A stretch of 26,357 nt of DNA, taken from Prevotella sp. UBA6429. Its GTDB lineage: Bacteria > Bacteroidota > Bacteroidia > Bacteroidales > Bacteroidaceae. Shown here piece after piece: positions 23,212 through 26,357 of this stretch. Within the stretch, counting starts at the first letter, position 1. Every line of letters begins with the position of its first letter. The translations under genes and the position numbers were made by a program. The notes under the pieces were generated by a model. That model saw only the letters and a program-made list of their open reading frames with translations, was not told the DNA's origin and ran no database searches. Where the stretch lies: contig DJOV01000008.1 in assembly GCA_002437285.1 (NCBI GenBank), forward strand, positions 10,941-37,297, in the 5' to 3' direction.

Positions 23212-25917
23212 ATGGAATTAGCAAGTAAGTACGACCCCAAGGAAGTGGAGTCAAAATGGTACCAGTACTGGCTTGACAACAAGCTCTTCAGTTCTAAACC
23301 TGACGGCCGCGAGCCCTACACGGTGGTCATCCCGCCACCCAACGTGACAGGCGTGCTGCACATGGGGCACATGCTCAACAACACCATACAGGACATCCTG
23401 GTACGCCGCGCCCGCATGGAGGGGAAGAACGCCTGCTGGGTGCCCGGCACCGACCACGCCTCCATCGCCACAGAGGCCAAGGTGGTGGGCAAGCTTGCCG
23501 AGCAGGGCATCAAGAAGACCGACCTCACGCGTGAGCAATTCCTGGAGCACGCATGGGACTGGACCCATGAGCACGGAGGCATCATCCTCAAGCAGCTGCG
23601 CCACCTGGGCTGCTCTTGTGACTGGGACCGTACCGCCTTCACCATGGACGAGACACGCTCGAAGAGTGTCATCCACGTCTTCGTGGACCTATACCGCAAG
23701 GGGTACATCTACCGAGGGGCCCGCATGGTCAATTGGGACCCCAAGGCCCAGACAGCCCTGTCCGACGAGGAGGTGGTCTACAAGGACGAGCACTCCAAGC
23801 TCTACTACCTCAAGTACTATGTGGCCCCTGAGGACCAGGCTTCCGTGAAGCGTCTCGACGAGGGCAACGTGATGCACCAGGACAGCAAGGGATACTATGC
23901 CGTGGTGGCCACCACACGCCCCGAGACCATCATGGGAGACTCGGCCATGTGCATCAACCCCGACGACGTGAAGAACACGTGGCTCAAGGGCAAGCACGTC
24001 ATCGTGCCCCTCGTGGGCCGCTGCATCCCGGTCATCGAAGATTCCTATGTCGACATCCAGTTTGGAACGGGCTGCCTGAAGGTGACCCCCGCACACGACA
24101 TCAACGACCACATGCTGGGCTTGAAGCACCACCTGGAGACCATCGACATCTTCAACGACAACGGAACCATCTCGGAGGCCGCCGGCATGTATGTGGGACA
24201 GGACCGCATGGACGTACGCAAGCAGATCGCCATCGACCTCGAAGCACGGCAACTCATGGAGAAGGTGGAGGACTATGACAACAAGGTGGGCTTCTCCGAG
24301 CGCACCAATGTGCCCATCGAGCCGAAGCTCTCCACACAATGGTTCCTCAAGATGCAGCACTTTGCCGACATAGCCCTCGATCCGGTCATGAACGACGAGG
24401 TGGAGTTCTACCCCAAGAAGTACAAGAACACTTATCGCTATTGGCTCGAGAACATCAAGGACTGGTGCATCTCACGCCAGCTGTGGTGGGGCCACCGCAT
24501 CCCCGCCTACTACTTCACGACGGCTGACGGCAAGCGCGACTTCGTGGTGGCCGAGACCGCCGAGGAGGCCCTGAAGCTGGCACAGGAGAAGAACGCCGCG
24601 CTGACCGCCGCCGACCTCGAGCAGGAGTCTGACTGCCTCGACACCTGGTTCTCCAGCTGGCTGTGGCCCATCTCCCTGTTCAACGGCATCCTTGACCCCG
24701 ACAACAAGGAGATTGACTACTACTACCCCACGTCAGACCTGGTGACCGGCCCGGACATCATCTTCTTCTGGGTGGCCCGCATGATCATGGCCGGCTACGA
24801 GTATCGCGGAAAGATGCCGTTCCGCCACGTGTACTTCACAGGCATCGTGCGCGACAAGCTGGGCCGCAAGATGTCAAAGAGCCTCGGCAACTCGCCCGAC
24901 CCCCTGGAGCTAATCGCCAAGTATGGCGCCGACGGCGTGCGCATGGGCATGATGCTCTCTGCTCCGGCCGGCAACGACATCCTGTTCGACGAGACGCTTT
25001 GCGAGCAAGGCCGCAACTTCAACAACAAGATCTGGAACGCTTTCCGACTGGTGCAGGGATGGCAGACGGCCGACATCGAGCAGCCCGACACGGCAAAGAC
25101 GGCCATGGACTGGTTTGCCGCCAAGCTGAAAGAGACCAACAAGACGCTCAACGAGCAGTTTAAGACCTATCGCATCTCCGAGGCGCTGATGACCGTCTAC
25201 CGCCTCTTCTGGGACGAGTTCTCGGCCTGGTACCTGGAGATGGTGAAGCCTGCCTACGTCGACGGCCAGGCGCAGCCCATCGACGAGAAGACCTACAAGG
25301 CCACGCTCCACTTCTTCGAGACGCTGCTGCAGATGCTCCATCCGTTCATGCCGTTCATCACCGAAGAGCTGTGGCAGCACCTGGACACGCGCAAGGAGGG
25401 CGAGAGCATCATGGTGTCGCAGCTCCACCTCGACGAGCCCACAGCCGACGACGAGCAGCTGTGCGCAGCCATCGAGAACGTGAAGCTGATTGTGGCCGGC
25501 GTGCGCTCGGTGCGCAGCCAGAAGCAGATCGCACCGAAGAAGGAGCTGGAGCTGCAGGTCGTGGGCGAGAACCACTACGCCTCCTTCGCAGACGTCATCG
25601 CCAAGATGGCCAACCTCAAGGCCTTCACCACCGTCGACAGCAAAGCCGCCGATGCCAGCGCCTTCATGGTGGGCACCGACGAGTTTGCCGTGCCCGTGGG
25701 CGACCTGATTGACGTCGATGCCGAAATCGCCAAGCTCGAGAAGGACCTGGAGCACCTGCAAGGGTTCCTGACAGGTGTCAAGAAGAAACTGTCCAACGAG
25801 AACTTTGTGGCACACGCCCCCGAGGCTGTCGTGGAGCGCGAGCGCAAGAAGCAAAGCGACGCCGAAGAGAAGATTGCTGCCATCCAGGAGAGCCTCAACG
25901 CCCTGAAGAGCAAGTAA
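23212..25917 (+). CDS. valS: Valine--tRNA ligase
   Basis: A 901-residue class I aminoacyl-tRNA synthetase. The HIGH motif appears as H50-M-G-H53 (VTGVLHMGHMLNN) and KMSKS at 553-557. The inserted CP1 editing domain (roughly 180-420) contains TTRPETIMGD and TPAHDINDH, the post-transfer editing site that removes mischarged threonine. DWCISRQLWWGHRIP follows editing, the anticodon-binding helical domain is around 620-800, and the last ~65 residues (AEIAKLEKDLEHLQGFL onward) form the tRNA-binding coiled coil typical of ValS. ATG 23212 is chosen over the upstream frame because it starts the family N-terminus MELASKYDPKEVESKW. It is monocistronic, with its own terminator. Confidence 0.98.
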   Translation: MELASKYDPKEVESKWYQYWLDNKLFSSKPDGREPYTVVIPPPNVTGVLHMGHMLNNTIQDILVRRARMEGKNACWVPGTDHASIATEAKVVGKLAEQGIKKTDLTREQFLEHAWDWTHEHGGIILKQLRHLGCSCDWDRTAFTMDETRSKSVIHVFVDLYRKGYIYRGARMVNWDPKAQTALSDEEVVYKDEHSKLYYLKYYVAPEDQASVKRLDEGNVMHQDSKGYYAVVATTRPETIMGDSAMCINPDDVKNTWLKGKHVIVPLVGRCIPVIEDSYVDIQFGTGCLKVTPAHDINDHMLGLKHHLETIDIFNDNGTISEAAGMYVGQDRMDVRKQIAIDLEARQLMEKVEDYDNKVGFSERTNVPIEPKLSTQWFLKMQHFADIALDPVMNDEVEFYPKKYKNTYRYWLENIKDWCISRQLWWGHRIPAYYFTTADGKRDFVVAETAEEALKLAQEKNAALTAADLEQESDCLDTWFSSWLWPISLFNGILDPDNKEIDYYYPTSDLVTGPDIIFFWVARMIMAGYEYRGKMPFRHVYFTGIVRDKLGRKMSKSLGNSPDPLELIAKYGADGVRMGMMLSAPAGNDILFDETLCEQGRNFNNKIWNAFRLVQGWQTADIEQPDTAKTAMDWFAAKLKETNKTLNEQFKTYRISEALMTVYRLFWDEFSAWYLEMVKPAYVDGQAQPIDEKTYKATLHFFETLLQMLHPFMPFITEELWQHLDTRKEGESIMVSQLHLDEPTADDEQLCAAIENVKLIVAGVRSVRSQKQIAPKKELELQVVGENHYASFADVIAKMANLKAFTTVDSKAADASAFMVGTDEFAVPVGDLIDVDAEIAKLEKDLEHLQGFLTGVKKKLSNENFVAHAPEAVVERERKKQSDAEEKIAAIQESLNALKSK

Positions 25918-25947
25918 CCGGCCCCTGGCAGAAAGCCACATCACCAC

Positions 25948-26008
25948 ACAAGGCCCTCCGCCTGCCCCAGCGCCCAAGCCGGGAGACTGACGGAGGGCCT
26001 TGTTTTTT
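25948..26008 (+). terminator. Intrinsic terminator after valS
   Basis: ACAAGGCCCTCCG (25948-25960) pairs with CGGAGGGCCTTGT (25991-26003) as a perfect 13-bp stem over a 30-base loop, running into a T-tract (26003-26008). It starts 30 bases after the valS stop. Confidence 0.88.
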
Positions 26009-26101
26009 GATTTTCTTCTTGCCGATCCTCCTTGTCAAAGTGAGACCGTCCTTATCGCAATTCCCTTCCATTTCAAGGGGTTGGAAAAACATGAAAGGCA
26101 A

Positions 26102-26357
26102 ATGCTTTCATTCGCCGCAGACCAAATGAACCATGCGACGCGGAAAAGCCAAATCGACATTCCTTTCACTTTATTTAGCCAATTCTTGCATGAAAATCTA
26201 TCGCATACTGAAAGAGAAAGGAGACAAACCACAAGCAACAAGCCAAACGAAGAGAATAAGAAGGCGAGGAACGAAGAAAAGCAACGCTTCATGCGCTATC
26301 TGAATGACCACAATATGAGCAGTAGAAAACTGACATGCAAAAAGAATGACACGCTTA
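26102..26357 (+). CDS. Possible partial CDS running off the window end
   Basis: A plus-strand frame is open from 25991 to the window edge. From ATG 26102 it gives at least 85 residues (MLSFAADQMNHATRKSQIDI at the start), rich in Lys, Asn, Gln and Glu, with a stretch FMRYLNDHNMSSRK near the edge. I recognise no family. The region is clearly more A-rich than the genes before it. The first part of the open frame lies inside the valS terminator, so only the part from 26102 (or TTG 26081) could be real. The opposite strand also carries an 85-codon frame (26035-26292), which I think is its shadow. Existence as a gene is doubtful. Confidence 0.25.
   Translation, partial: MLSFAADQMNHATRKSQIDIPFTLFSQFLHENLSHTERERRQTTSNKPNEENKKARNEEKQRFMRYLNDHNMSSRKLTCKKNDTL

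Noticed and set aside
26035..26292. 85-codon minus-strand frame with a hydrophobic Phe/Leu/Ser-rich start
   Set aside because: This composition is what the complement of an A-rich purine strand produces; no other support.

Overview
The window looks like a chromosomal segment of a G+C-rich member of the Bacteroidales, most likely Prevotellaceae-like. The signs are a fused lpxC-fabZ gene, repeated upstream boxes of the Bacteroidetes sigma type (TAnnTTTG), a small secreted protein built on a type IX secretion C-terminal-like domain, a menaquinone methyltransferase, and the gene order phoH-purC-menG-aroE. No genus can be fixed from this sequence alone. Almost all of it is housekeeping. I see no tRNA or rRNA gene, insertion sequence, prophage or CRISPR array.

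Layout. 161-1012 (minus) is an exported M15-like (DUF5715-type) protein, divergent from a long plus-strand operon at 1167-7849: phoH, purC, menG, aroE, purM, prfA, pyrF (purine, pyrimidine, shikimate and menaquinone steps plus release factor 1), closed by a hairpin at 7879-7908. A second plus-strand operon at 8001-12256 makes the first lipid A and fatty-acid steps (lpxD, lpxC-fabZ, lpxA) and ends in miaA. Next come a class A penicillin-binding protein (12306-14849), a strong terminator, a 21-bp tandem repeat and a PIF1/RecD-like helicase with a TPR-like tail (15016-16779).

From 17037 to 23111 all genes are on the minus strand. Read in transcription order they are mazG, a lipocalin-like lipoprotein and rnz. 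After a gap with a promoter box come a mini secreted C-terminal-domain protein, a YcbB-type L,D-transpeptidase lipoprotein, an ECF sigma factor, a one-TM putative anti-sigma protein and a Spy/CpxP-like periplasmic protein. The last five look like one envelope-stress unit and are the most interesting part of the window. valS (23212-25917) is divergent from mazG and ends at a clear terminator. The last ~350 bases are A-rich and unlike the rest, with a possible CDS running off the edge.

How they work together: most of the window serves envelope construction (lipid A, peptidoglycan polymerisation, 3-3 crosslinking, stress sensing) alongside nucleotide synthesis and translation. I found no convincing undescribed defence or mobile system. 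The points for follow-up are the sigma/L,D-transpeptidase unit, a nearly leaderless promoter, an insertion in MazG, and the in-frame repeat before the helicase.
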